Below, in pieces: positions 24,135-32,546 of a DNA stretch of 64,000 nucleotides. Position numbers and translations under genes: made by a program. Position 1 is the first letter of the stretch, and each line of letters begins with the position of its first letter. The notes under the pieces are model-generated. The model did not search any database, was not told the origin of the DNA, and worked only from the letters and a program-made list of their open reading frames with translations. The DNA lies in the NCBI GenBank assembly GCA_945865925.1, contig CAMBFG010000001.1:268854-332853 (forward strand), in the 5' to 3' direction. This DNA is from Dehalococcoides mccartyi. GTDB taxonomy: Bacteria; Chloroflexota; Dehalococcoidia; UBA2979.

Positions 24135-24899
24135 CTACGAGCCGGTGATCTTCGTGCGCATCGCAGCGGCACGGGCAGCCTGCTCCGGGCTGTCGCGCAG
24201 GCGCTTGTTGGCGTCCGCCTGCATGCGCTCGGCCTCGACGGTTGCGAGGTCAATGATCTGCTTCGCCTCGCGCATGGCGGAGGCAGACCCCTTCGCGATG
24301 GTCTGGGCCATCTCGAGGGCGCGGGGGACGAGTTCGTCGGGCGCGTAGACCTCATTGACGAAGCCCCACTGGTAGGCCTCCTGCGCGGAAAAGGCGCGGC
24401 CGGTGAAGATCAGTTCTTTCGCGCGCGCCGCACCGACGAGCCTCGGCAACGCGGCAGCACCGACGACCAGGCCCATCTCGGAACCCGGGAAGCGGAACGT
24501 CGCGGTCGAGGACGCAAGGCGGATGTCGCAGTTCGTGGCCAGGGAGGCGCCGCCGCCGTAGGCGACGCCATTGACGGCGGCGACGACAGGCAGGGTGGTG
24601 GTGCGGAGGCGATCGGTGGCGAGGCCGGCTTTCCGGGAGTCCTCAGGGCTCTTTGGTTGGGGACGAAGGGTGGGGTCGGTCATCTCCTTCAGGTCACCGC
24701 CGGCGCAGAACGCCTTCTGGCCGGTGCCCGTGAGCACGATGGCCCGCACCTCCGAATCCGCCTCGGCGCGATCCATCGCCTCGGCGAGTTGGAGGCGGAG
24801 CAGGTAGGAGAGGACGTGGTAACGGTCGGGCTGGTTCAGGCTGATGAGCGTGACCGAACCGTGGCGCTCTTCGAGGACGAACTGCGGGGTGTCAGTCAT
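24135..24899 (-). CDS. Enoyl-CoA hydratase/isomerase (crotonase) family protein
   Basis: 254 residues from the ATG at 24899. AFCAGGDLKEM and NGVAYGGGASLATNCDIRLAS supply the two oxyanion-hole backbones of the crotonase fold, and FPGSEMGLVVGAAALPRLVG follows. At the second catalytic Glu position of true hydratases the pattern is not clear by eye, so hydratase, isomerase or hydrolase activity are all possible. It forms a two-gene unit with the downstream CaiB. A longer in-frame extension exists but has no ribosome-binding site. Confidence 0.9.
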   Translation of the reverse strand: MTDTPQFVLEERHGSVTLISLNQPDRYHVLSYLLRLQLAEAMDRAEADSEVRAIVLTGTGQKAFCAGGDLKEMTDPTLRPQPKSPEDSRKAGLATDRLRTTTLPVVAAVNGVAYGGGASLATNCDIRLASSTATFRFPGSEMGLVVGAAALPRLVGAARAKELIFTGRAFSAQEAYQWGFVNEVYAPDELVPRALEMAQTIAKGSASAMREAKQIIDLATVEAERMQADANKRLRDSPEQAARAAAMRTKITGS

Positions 24900-25120
24900 C
24901 GCGATGTCTTTCGGATGGACCGGCCTCGGACCAGAGACACCGAGGCGGGACGACGTGTCCACGGTGTCTACTCCGACGCCGTTCGGGGTGTCAACGGCAA
25001 CCGGTTGCCCTCGTCCGTCTCCTGCGTCCCGCGGGCCGCCCCGCCATGGCCTGAGGGCCGCCGTCCCATGCCGGAGGTCGACCCGTTCCACACCATTGCG
25101 AGGGGTTACAGGCGGGCGTA

Positions 25121-25930
25121 GTGTCCGGCCCGCCCTCGATTCCCAGCCGTCGAGGCAGGAGCCACCGCCTGATCAACAAAGTGGTCGCCACGTTCGACGA
25201 GGCCGTCGCTGACATGCAGGACGGCGCCACGATCCACTTCGGCGGGTTCGCATCGCCGTTCAACACCCCGTCCTACCTCGTCGCTGCCGTCGCGCGACGC
25301 GGCGTCACGGGTCTCACGGCGATCTCGACCTCGATGGGCCGCGGGGTGAAGCACCGCGACTCGCAGTCGCCGTGGTTGCCGCCCGAGTTGCGCCCGCTCG
25401 ACTTCTTCGACGTGGCACTCATGGCGGAACTCGGGCAGTTGAAAAAGGGGATCACTACCTTCGCCGTGGGCGCACGCCACGACCTCATTTACCCGTTCGA
25501 GGAGCGTCTGACCGAGGGCAGCGTCGAGGTCGAGGTGCTCGGCCAGGGCTCGCTCGCCGAGCGGATCCGCTGTGCGCGTGCCGGAATCGCCGCGTTCTAC
25601 ACGCCGGTCGGGCCGGGGACGGACGTGGCGAACGGCAAAGAAGTCCGCGACTTCGACGGCGTACCGCACGTCCTCGAAACCGCGCTGCACGCGGACTTCG
25701 CGCTGATCCGGGCGTGGAAGGCGGACCGCTACGGCAACCTGATCTTCCGAGGGCCTCGGTCGTTCAACGAGACGATGGCGGGCGCCGCACGGATCACCAT
25801 CGCGGAGGTGGACGAGGTAGTGCCGCTGGGTGACCTGAAGCCCGAGCAGATCCATACCGCTGGTATCTACGTCCAGCGCGTCGTCGTCCGGCCCTCGGCG
25901 CCGGTCACCTCCTGGGAGGTGCCGCAGTGA
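25121..25930 (+). CDS. Family I CoA-transferase, alpha subunit
   Basis: 269 residues from the GTG at 25121, but the best ribosome-binding site (CAGGAG, 25156-25161) is 7 nt before a CTG at 25169, where the protein would read LINKVVATFDEAVADM, the usual family N-terminus. A CTG start is therefore likely. GATIHFGGF is the conserved glycine-rich CoA-binding loop. The fold matches 3-oxoacid and glutaconate CoA-transferase A subunits. It overlaps the beta subunit gene (GTGA), as is usual for this heterodimer. Confidence 0.88.
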   Translation: MSGPPSIPSRRGRSHRLINKVVATFDEAVADMQDGATIHFGGFASPFNTPSYLVAAVARRGVTGLTAISTSMGRGVKHRDSQSPWLPPELRPLDFFDVALMAELGQLKKGITTFAVGARHDLIYPFEERLTEGSVEVEVLGQGSLAERIRCARAGIAAFYTPVGPGTDVANGKEVRDFDGVPHVLETALHADFALIRAWKADRYGNLIFRGPRSFNETMAGAARITIAEVDEVVPLGDLKPEQIHTAGIYVQRVVVRPSAPVTSWEVPQ

Positions 25931-26622
25931 ACGCCGGCGAGCCAGAGCGGCTACACCCGACGGTCATGGCAATGATCGTGACGCGCGACTTCCAGGACGG
26001 CTTCGCCGTCAACCTCGGCGTCGGGCTGCCCCTCGAGTGCGCGAACGCGATGCCGGCCGGGCGCGAGATCCTGCTGCACTCGGAGTTGGGGCTGCTCGGC
26101 TTCGGCCCGGTCATTAGCGATCACACGAAGGCCGACCCCTACGTGACGATGGTGGGAAATCTGCCGGTCGAGGCGCTCCCCGGGATGGTCTTTCTGAGCC
26201 ACGATGAGTCGTTCGCGATGATCCGCGGCAAACACCTCGACGTCTGCGTCCTCGGGGGTCTGCAGGTGGATGTGGAGGGGAACCTCGCGAACACACAGTT
26301 CGAGGGGAAGCCGGCCGGGAACCTCGGCGGCGCGCCAGACCTCGCCTACGGGGCGAAGCGGACGGTGGTGATGATGCACCACACGACACACGACGGTACG
26401 CCGAAGGTTGTGACGCGCTGTACATTGCCGCTCACGGCGCCTCGATGCGTGTCCCGCCTCGTGACGGACGTGGGGGTATTCGACATCGCGGGCGGGCGTA
26501 TCGTCCTCCGGGAGTTCGCGCCGGGCTGGGATCCGGAGCGGATCCAGCGGATCACGGCGGCGCCCCTCGAAATCGCCGCAGACCTGCACGAAGTCACCCT
26601 CATAGAGACCGCCCTGATGTAG
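25927..26622 (+). CDS. Family I CoA-transferase, beta subunit
   Basis: 231 residues, GTG start overlapping the alpha stop. VNLGVGLPLECANAMPAGREI is the N-terminal block, LHSELGLLGFGP holds the catalytic Glu in the SENG-type loop, and LDVCVLGGLQVDVEGNLAN is typical of 3-oxoacid CoA-transferase B. It forms the active site that carries CoA as a glutamyl thioester. It is followed at 56 nt by the first SDR gene and probably shares its transcript. Confidence 0.9.
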   Translation: MNAGEPERLHPTVMAMIVTRDFQDGFAVNLGVGLPLECANAMPAGREILLHSELGLLGFGPVISDHTKADPYVTMVGNLPVEALPGMVFLSHDESFAMIRGKHLDVCVLGGLQVDVEGNLANTQFEGKPAGNLGGAPDLAYGAKRTVVMMHHTTHDGTPKVVTRCTLPLTAPRCVSRLVTDVGVFDIAGGRIVLREFAPGWDPERIQRITAAPLEIAADLHEVTLIETALM

Positions 26623-26678
26623 GGTGCGGACGCCGGCCGGCTCCGGCGAGGCAACGAAGACGGACAGAGAGGCACAGC

Positions 26679-27581
26679 ATGGGTCACCTGGACGGAAAAG
26701 TGGCGATCATCACCGGCGGCGCCGGAGGCATCGGCACCCAGATCAGCAAAATGTTCGCCGAGCAAGGCGCGAGCGTCATCGTCGCGGACACCGGCGCGGA
26801 CGTGGAAGGCCGCATGGGCGTCGACCCCAGCCGCGTGAACGCGGTGGTGGACGACATCAAGGCGAAGGGCGGCACCGCGATCGCAGCGGTGGGCGACATC
26901 GCCGAGATGGACGTGGCCGAGGGCCTCGTACGCACGGCGCTCGACACGTTCGGGAAGCTCGACATCCTGGTGTCCGCGCACGGCATCTTGCGTGAGCGGA
27001 TGATCTTCAACATGACCGAGGACGACTGGGACGGCGTCGTGCGGTCGCACCTCAAAGGGTGCTTCACGATGGCGAAGTTCGCCTCCATCCACTGGCGCCA
27101 GACGCGCGCCGGTGGCCGCATCATCTTCTTCACCTCTGGTGCAGGCGTCCGAGGCAGCGCGGGCCAGCCGAACTACGCCGCCGCGCAGGCTGGCAAGATC
27201 GGCCTCATGCTCTCGTGCGCGAACGCCCTCGGGCGGTACGGGGTGACGGCGAACTGCATCTCGCCCAGCGCATCGACGCGCATGACGGACCGCTTCCGCG
27301 AGGAGAACCAGGCGATCCAGAGCGGTTCGAGCGAGGGCACCGACCGCGACCCGAAGAACATCGTGCCGCCGATCGTCTACCTGGCGTCGGACGCCGGTGC
27401 TGACGTGACGGGCCGCGTGGTGCAGGTCCAGGGCCACCGGATCGCAATCTGGCGAGAGATGTACGCCGAGAAGACGATCTACTCGCGCACACCGGTCTGG
27501 GACATCGACACATTGTTCGAGGTCATGCCGGAGACGCTGGCCGCGGAGCCGGACGTGCTCATGCCGCCCCGTCGCGGGTAG
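26679..27581 (+). CDS. Unusual SDR oxidoreductase, copy 1 (type A)
   Basis: 300 residues. TGGAGGIG is the NAD(P)-binding motif and ADTGADVEGRMGVDP follows. The usual NNAG stretch is replaced by SAHGILRERMIFNM, and the YxxxK motif reads NYAAAQAGKIG, with Gln where the catalytic Lys should be and a Lys three residues later. The serine (FFTSGAG) is present. A C-terminal tail of about 60 residues, ending around WDIDTLFEVMPETL, is longer than in FabG. GAGAGG lies 7 nt before the ATG. It pairs with the next SDR gene; three close paralogues occur in this window. Confidence 0.88.
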   Translation: MGHLDGKVAIITGGAGGIGTQISKMFAEQGASVIVADTGADVEGRMGVDPSRVNAVVDDIKAKGGTAIAAVGDIAEMDVAEGLVRTALDTFGKLDILVSAHGILRERMIFNMTEDDWDGVVRSHLKGCFTMAKFASIHWRQTRAGGRIIFFTSGAGVRGSAGQPNYAAAQAGKIGLMLSCANALGRYGVTANCISPSASTRMTDRFREENQAIQSGSSEGTDRDPKNIVPPIVYLASDAGADVTGRVVQVQGHRIAIWREMYAEKTIYSRTPVWDIDTLFEVMPETLAAEPDVLMPPRRG

Positions 27582-27639
27582 GCAGCGGTTCAGGTCACAT
27601 CCTCCCGCCGCGGCGGGATCAGTACGAGGAGTAACTGGC

Positions 27640-28560
27640 ATGGCCCAGCATCTGACAGGCAAGGTCGCAGTGATCACCGGCGGCGCCGGTGGTATTGGGA
27701 CGCAGATTTCGAAGGTCTTCGCGGAGCAGGGGGCGAAGGTCATCGTCGCCGACACCGGCGCGGACGTGGAAGGCCGCATGGGCGTCGACCCGACGCGCGT
27801 GAACGCGGTCGTCGATGACATCCGCAAGGCCGGTGGGGAGGCCGTCTCCGCCATTGGTGACGTGTCCGAAATGGATGTCGCCGAGGGCATCGTCCGGCAG
27901 GCGATCGACACGTACGGGAAACTGGACATCGTCGTCGCGGCTCACGGCATCCTGCGCGAGCGGATGATCTTCAACATGACCGAGGACGACTGGGACGGCG
28001 TCGTCAAGGCACACCTCAAGGGGTGCTTCGCGATGACGAAGTTCGCCTCGATCCACTGGCGCGCGGAGCGCAACGGTGGGCGGATGATCTACTTCACCTC
28101 CACGGCCGGCATCTTCGGCTCAGCCGGACAGCCGAACTACGCCGCCGCGCACATGGGCAAGATTGGCCTCATGCGCTCGACGGCGCAGGCACTCGGCCGC
28201 TACGGCGTGACGACGAACTGCATCGCCCCGGGCGCCAGCACCCGCATGACGGACCGAGGCCGCAACGCGGTTGAGAACGCCAGCGCGAGCGCGGAGGGCA
28301 CCTCGCGTGACCCGAAGGCGGTCGTGCCGGTGATCGTGTACCTGGCCTCTGACCAGGGCGCGAACATCAACGGCCGCGTCTTCGGCGCGTCCGGGCACAA
28401 GATCACCCTCTACAAGGAGCCGACCCTGGAGCGCGTCATCTTCAACGATGAGCCGCTGTTCAACGTCGACGAGTTGTTCGAGGAGTGGCCGAACAGCCTC
28501 GGCGTCGGCGGTTACGAGATGGAGCGGCAGCCTGGCCAGCCGGTTCAGCCAACTCAGTAG
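27640..28560 (+). CDS. Unusual SDR oxidoreductase, copy 2 (type B)
   Basis: 306 residues, clearly paralogous to the upstream gene (TGGAGGIG, ADTGADVEGRMGVDP, AAHGILRERMIFNM). The active-site line is NYAAAHMGKIG, with His at the catalytic Lys position. The tail reads LYKEP then FNVDELFEEWPNSLG, which groups it with the gene at 40478 and not with its own neighbour. GAGGAG lies 8 nt before the ATG. A terminator hairpin follows the stop. It likely forms a hetero-oligomer with copy 1. Confidence 0.88.
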   Translation: MAQHLTGKVAVITGGAGGIGTQISKVFAEQGAKVIVADTGADVEGRMGVDPTRVNAVVDDIRKAGGEAVSAIGDVSEMDVAEGIVRQAIDTYGKLDIVVAAHGILRERMIFNMTEDDWDGVVKAHLKGCFAMTKFASIHWRAERNGGRMIYFTSTAGIFGSAGQPNYAAAHMGKIGLMRSTAQALGRYGVTTNCIAPGASTRMTDRGRNAVENASASAEGTSRDPKAVVPVIVYLASDQGANINGRVFGASGHKITLYKEPTLERVIFNDEPLFNVDELFEEWPNSLGVGGYEMERQPGQPVQPTQ

Positions 28561-28585
28561 CACGCACGGCCTCAGTAGTCCTCAA

Positions 28586-28609
28586 GAGGCGGGCCTTTTG
28601 GCCCGCCTC
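28586..28609 (+). terminator. Terminator hairpin after SDR copy 2
   Basis: Perfect 10-bp stem GAGGCGGGCC/GGCCCGCCTC with a TTTT loop, 25 nt past the SDR stop. The downstream T-run is weak (CTCTGATCT). Confidence 0.75.
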
Positions 28610-28697
28610 CTCTGATCTCACCGGGGTGGCAACGGGAGGCCGTGAACGTTCGGGGGAGGCCTCCGGGAATCTAGCCGCCGAGGCGTCCGGTTCGCCC

Positions 28698-28723
28698 GGA
28701 ACAACTGCCGCACCGCCAGCGTT
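28698..28723 (+). promoter_or_regulatory. Possible ECF-sigma-type promoter for the DUF4349 gene
   Basis: GGAAC (28698-28702), 17 nt spacer, CGTT (28720-28723), followed about 36 nt later by the ATG of a membrane protein. This matches the general ECF/SigE-like -35/-10 form. Short motifs like this arise by chance in GC-rich DNA. Confidence 0.35.
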
Positions 28724-28759
28724 CCATTCACAACGGAAGTCGTAACGCCGGGGGGCCAT

Positions 28760-29737
28760 ATGTTCGGTCAACTCATCCGCCAGATTCATTCCCGCGTCGG
28801 ATGGCCGGTGGCGCTCGCCGTCGCCGTCACCGTCCTCGCCTTCGGCATTGCCACCGCGTTCGTCGCGCAGCGCTCGGACGAAACGTCGACAATCGGCGTG
28901 GCGACCTCCGGCGGTCGCGCGGGCGACATGGCGGGCGGCCTCGTCGCACCCGAGGAGCGGATGAAGGCAGGGACCTCTGCCGTCGCTCCGGCACCCAGCC
29001 AGTCGGCGAACGGCGTCGACGGCGGCACCGGCACCTCGATCCCCGCGCTCGAAGCCGGTCGCGACGTGGTGCGTACCGGCTCCGTCGACATCGAGGTGCG
29101 CTCGGTGACCGAGTCGTTCGAGCAGGTGCGCACGATTGCGACCGGCGCCGGCGGTTTCGTCGCCGACTCGATGTTCGTGGGCGGTGGGGACGACCACTCA
29201 GCGCGGCTGACGCTCCGCGTCCCGGCCGACCGCTTCGGCGAGGTGGTGACCCACCTGCGAGGGCTGGCCACGGACGTCCGTTCGATCTCCAGCAACTCGC
29301 GCGATGTGACCGGTGAGACCAACGACCTCGAAGCGACGCTCAAGAACCTCCGGGCCGTCGAAGCGCAATACGCGACGCTGCTCGGCCGGTCAGGGAGCAT
29401 CGGCGACATCCTGCAGGTGCAGGAACGCCTGAATCAGGTGCGACTGCAGATCGACCGCACAGAGGCTCGACGCGCGCTCATCCAGTCCCAGACGGAGATG
29501 TCGACGCTGACCGTGGCGCTGTTGCCGGAAGGCACTGGCGTGAGCGGTACGGGGCCGCGCGCCGCGGCCGTCGAGGCGTGGGAAGCCTCCCTCGACACCC
29601 TGGAGAACATCGCGACAGCGGCGATCGTGGTAGCGGTCTACTCCTGGTGGATCGTGCCGCTGATCGTGGCGGGGGTGGTTGTCCTGCGCCGCCGGACCAG
29701 CCGCCGACCCGCGATCGAGGCGCCACCGGCGGTCTAG
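28760..29737 (+). CDS. DUF4349 membrane protein
   Basis: 325 residues. One membrane segment at 15-35 (WPVALAVAVTVLAFGIATAF), a low-complexity Ala/Gly/Ser linker, then the DUF4349 domain from about residue 105 (RTGSVDIEVRSVTESFEQV to VPADRFGEVV), a coiled coil around 190-240, and a C-terminal membrane segment with a short Arg-rich cytoplasmic tail. This is the standard layout of DUF4349, proposed to be an extracytoplasmic sensing or anchoring protein; no function is established. It lies between two terminators, so it is monocistronic. Confidence 0.85.
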   Translation: MFGQLIRQIHSRVGWPVALAVAVTVLAFGIATAFVAQRSDETSTIGVATSGGRAGDMAGGLVAPEERMKAGTSAVAPAPSQSANGVDGGTGTSIPALEAGRDVVRTGSVDIEVRSVTESFEQVRTIATGAGGFVADSMFVGGGDDHSARLTLRVPADRFGEVVTHLRGLATDVRSISSNSRDVTGETNDLEATLKNLRAVEAQYATLLGRSGSIGDILQVQERLNQVRLQIDRTEARRALIQSQTEMSTLTVALLPEGTGVSGTGPRAAAVEAWEASLDTLENIATAAIVVAVYSWWIVPLIVAGVVVLRRRTSRRPAIEAPPAV

Positions 29738-29761
29738 CCCTCGCTCGATCGTCCACACACC

Positions 29762-29787
29762 GAGGCGGGTCCCAACAGGCCCGCCTC
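29762..29787 (+). terminator. Terminator-like hairpin after the DUF4349 gene
   Basis: GAGGCGGG (29762-29769) pairs with CCCGCCTC (29780-29787) around a 10-base loop, 25 nt past the stop. Confidence 0.6.
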
Positions 29788-29877
29788 ATGCGTTGCCCGC
29801 AAGGAAGTGGGCGGTACACTCGCGCCACCTCGCGGATTCCCGGCGAGCCTCTGGCGCATCGAGGAAGGTCGACCCGA

Positions 29878-31212
29878 GTGGGCGACGATCCCCCGCAGTC
29901 CGGCCTTCGCCGCTCCGTCGATCGCACCATCCGGCCGCAGGGTCGGGTGTTCTACGGCTGGTGGATGGTCGCGGCGGGCGCCGGGGCCCAGGCCGTCATC
30001 GGCGTGCTCTTCAACCAGGCGTTCAGCACGTACGCGGCCGTCCTCCGCAGCGAGTTTGGCTGGAGCCGGAGCGAACTCTCCGCCGCCTTCGCGATGGCAC
30101 GCGTGGAGAGCGGCCTGCTCGGCCCAGTCGAAGGGTGGTTGCTCGACCGGTTCGGGCCACGGCGGGTGATGATCCTCGGGATCATTCTGCTGGGGACGGG
30201 GCTGATCGCCTTCTCGTTCATCAACTCACTGCTGTTCTTCTACCTGTCGTACTTCCTCATGGCGATCGGGGCGACGCTCGGCGGCTTCCTCGCGATCACG
30301 GTCGCCCTCGTCAGTTGGTTCAACCGCCACCGCGCGAAGTCACTCGCGATCACCCAGATCGGGTTCGCGACCGGCGGCCTGATGATCCCCATCACGGTGG
30401 CCGCCATCGAGCAGTTCGGGTGGCGTCCGACGGCGTTCGTCTCAGGCTTCATCATCTGGGGCCTCGGCATCCCGCTCGCAATGCTGATGCGGCACCGGCC
30501 GGAGACGTACGGCGAGACGCCAGACGGCCTCCCCGTGATGGCCGCGGGTGCCGCAGGCGGCGCCGGCCACCATTCCCGCCACGCGGTGGCGATGGACGGC
30601 TCCGAGGACTTCACGGCGCGTCAGGCAGTCCGGACATCTGGCTTCTGGTTCATCTCGCTCGGACACGCCTCGGCGCTGCTCGTCGTGTCGGCGGTGATGG
30701 TGCATGTGGTGCTCCATCTGACCGAGGGGTTGGGATACACCCTGGGCGGTGCGAGCCGGGTGATCGCGCTGATGACGGGGATGCAGATCGTGGGACAGAT
30801 CAGCGGCGGGTTCCTCGGTGACCGCTTCGACAAGCGGATCCTCGCTACCGGGTGCATGGTGCTGCACGCCGTCGCCCTGGTGCTCCTGGCCTTTGCCACG
30901 AACGTCGCGATGGTCATCGCGTTCGCGATGCTGCACGGCCTCGCGTGGGGTACCCGAGGCCCGCTGATGCAGGCGATCCGCGCCGACTACTTCGGCACGT
31001 CGAACTTCGGCAAGATCATGGGGCTCTCGTCGATGATCGTGACACTCGGGAACACGACGGGGCCGCTGCTCGCCGGGATCGTCGCGGACAAGACCGGGAA
31101 CTACGAGGTCGGCTTCACGATTCTTGCCGTGGGCGCACTCCTCGGATCACTGTTCTTCGTGGCTGCCCGCAAGCCGACGCCGCCGCAGCGGGCGCCCGTC
31201 GAGGCCATCTAG
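29878..31212 (+). CDS. MFS transporter (OFA/monocarboxylate-like)
   Basis: 444 residues with 12 predicted membrane segments. The start GTG (29878) has GAGGAAGG about 9 nt upstream; the frame is open much further but without features. FYGWWMVAAGAGAQAVIG is the typical N-terminus of oxalate/formate and monocarboxylate-type MFS members; GWLLDRFGPRRVMILG is the loop 2-3 motif and SGGFLGDRFDKR its second-half repeat. In a region rich in CoA-transferases, uptake of an organic acid is the likely role. It is convergent with the next gene with only 4 nt between. Confidence 0.88.
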   Translation: MGDDPPQSGLRRSVDRTIRPQGRVFYGWWMVAAGAGAQAVIGVLFNQAFSTYAAVLRSEFGWSRSELSAAFAMARVESGLLGPVEGWLLDRFGPRRVMILGIILLGTGLIAFSFINSLLFFYLSYFLMAIGATLGGFLAITVALVSWFNRHRAKSLAITQIGFATGGLMIPITVAAIEQFGWRPTAFVSGFIIWGLGIPLAMLMRHRPETYGETPDGLPVMAAGAAGGAGHHSRHAVAMDGSEDFTARQAVRTSGFWFISLGHASALLVVSAVMVHVVLHLTEGLGYTLGGASRVIALMTGMQIVGQISGGFLGDRFDKRILATGCMVLHAVALVLLAFATNVAMVIAFAMLHGLAWGTRGPLMQAIRADYFGTSNFGKIMGLSSMIVTLGNTTGPLLAGIVADKTGNYEVGFTILAVGALLGSLFFVAARKPTPPQRAPVEAI

Positions 31213-31216
31213 CGGC

Positions 31217-31939
31217 CTAGCGGATCACGTAGCCAGCGCCTCGGATCGTTGCAATCAGGCCAGAGGCGCCTGCGCGGTCGAGTTTCGCGCGCAATCGGGA
31301 GATCTGCGCCTGGACGAAGTTCGGCGAACCGTACGTCTCGTAGTGCCAGACCTGACGGGAGATCGTGTCAGCGCTCAGCACCTCGCTCCGATGGTCGAGG
31401 AGCAGACGCAGCACGGAGAACTCGGTCGCGGTGAGATTGAGCGCGGCTCCCTGGATGGTGACCTCGTGCGCGGCACGCTTCATCACCAGGCCGTACGGCT
31501 CTCCGATGTGGTGCGCCTCCTCGCCTGGCCGCGCCCGACGCAACAGGATCGCTACTCGCGAGGCAAGGTCGGCGGGCGCGATGTCGCCAGTGACGACATC
31601 GTCCGCACCAAGGTTGAAGCCGCGGTCGAGGATAGCGGGGTCGCCGCCGGTGATGACGATGACCGGGACGTTGCCGAGCCGGCGCGCCTCGGACAACACA
31701 GTCATGCTGGACACATCCGGCAACCGCTCGCCCAGAACGACGAGGTCGAATGAGGAACGCCGAAGCAGTTCGATCGCGCCTCGACCGGAGCCAACACTGA
31801 CGAACTCGGCGCCGTCACAGCGCATCGATTCGCGAAGCGCGGACCAGTAGCGGTCAGGGGCGCCTGCGAGGAGCACCAGGGCTCCACCGAATCGCACGAT
31901 GGCCGGCAGCGCAGGACGTGTAGACACCTCGAGGGTCAT
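31217..31939 (-). CDS. OmpR-type regulator with a degenerate receiver domain
   Basis: 240 residues from the ATG at 31939 (AAGGAAG about 7 nt upstream). The N-terminal 110 residues have the receiver layout but lack its chemistry: the acidic pair is replaced in LVLLAGAPD, the phospho-Asp position is Gly in VVLGERLPD, and the conserved Lys position is Gly in VVTGDIAP. The C-terminal OmpR winged helix is intact (LNLTATEFSVLRLLLDH, VQAQISRLRAKLD, IRGAGYVIR). It should therefore be controlled by abundance or ligand, not by phosphorylation. No kinase is nearby. It lies downstream of a 140-residue orphan, probably in one unit. Confidence 0.88.
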   Translation of the reverse strand: MTLEVSTRPALPAIVRFGGALVLLAGAPDRYWSALRESMRCDGAEFVSVGSGRGAIELLRRSSFDLVVLGERLPDVSSMTVLSEARRLGNVPVIVITGGDPAILDRGFNLGADDVVTGDIAPADLASRVAILLRRARPGEEAHHIGEPYGLVMKRAAHEVTIQGAALNLTATEFSVLRLLLDHRSEVLSADTISRQVWHYETYGSPNFVQAQISRLRAKLDRAGASGLIATIRGAGYVIR

Positions 31940-32040
31940 GGCGGCTACTTCCTTGTCACGGAAACGGGTGGGCAGTACCTCGGCGGCCGGAGTGCGTAGG
32001 CGGTACGCACCCCGGCCGTTCGAGGCGGGAGCGTGCTCGC

Positions 32041-32463
32041 CTAGACGAGCACCTCGGTCTGACGGTGTGGCTGATACCACTGCGCCTTGCGGCCAGCGAC
32101 GTGGGCCACGCCCAACGTGACGCACTCGGCGGTCACGTCCAACATGAACCGCACCTGGCGACGACGCGCGAAGGTCAACGGACCCTCCGGCGCTACTGAC
32201 TCGAAGGCAAACGTCTTCCCGCCGGCCTCAGCCAGCGAGAACGCCATCACGATCTGCGCGCCCATGATGGACGGGAGCTCGCGGAACTCATCGCGCAAGT
32301 CCGCCGCCGTGCCCTCGTCCAGGTACGAGGCGAGCAATTCGCACACCTCGGCACCGTCGACGGGCCGCGTGGCCAACTGCAACATCCTCAGCCGAAGGTC
32401 AGACTCCGTGCTCAGAACCCTCGTGACCTCGGCAGTAATCTTGCGACACTCAGGAGCACCCAT
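32041..32463 (-). CDS. Hypothetical protein, 140 residues
   Basis: I do not recognise the family. It appears soluble, with three Cys (two near the N- and C-terminal thirds) and a mixed alpha/beta composition; motifs that stand out are IMGAQIVMAFSLAEAGGKTFAFES and RRRQVRFMLDVTAECVTLGVAHV. AAGGTGG lies 6 nt before the ATG. It is transcribed away from a LuxR-type regulator and towards the degenerate response regulator, so a regulatory or sensory role is likely by position only. Confidence 0.65.
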   Translation of the reverse strand: MGAPECRKITAEVTRVLSTESDLRLRMLQLATRPVDGAEVCELLASYLDEGTAADLRDEFRELPSIMGAQIVMAFSLAEAGGKTFAFESVAPEGPLTFARRRQVRFMLDVTAECVTLGVAHVAGRKAQWYQPHRQTEVLV

Positions 32464-32481
32464 TTGCCACCACCTTTTCTG

Positions 32482-32534
32482 ACCTAAGGATTAAACTCTT
32501 CTGACGGCGTCGCAATCTGCCACCTGACTTAGGT
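32482..32534. promoter_or_regulatory. Dyad in the divergent regulator intergenic region
   Basis: ACCTAAG (32482-32488) and CTTAGGT (32528-32534) are inverted copies 39 nt apart in an 83-nt AT-richer gap between two divergent genes. A TTTAAT on the minus strand (32490-32495) is a plausible -10 box for the hypothetical gene. Possible operator, unproven. Confidence 0.4.
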
Positions 32535-32546
32535 ACCGATCTACGT

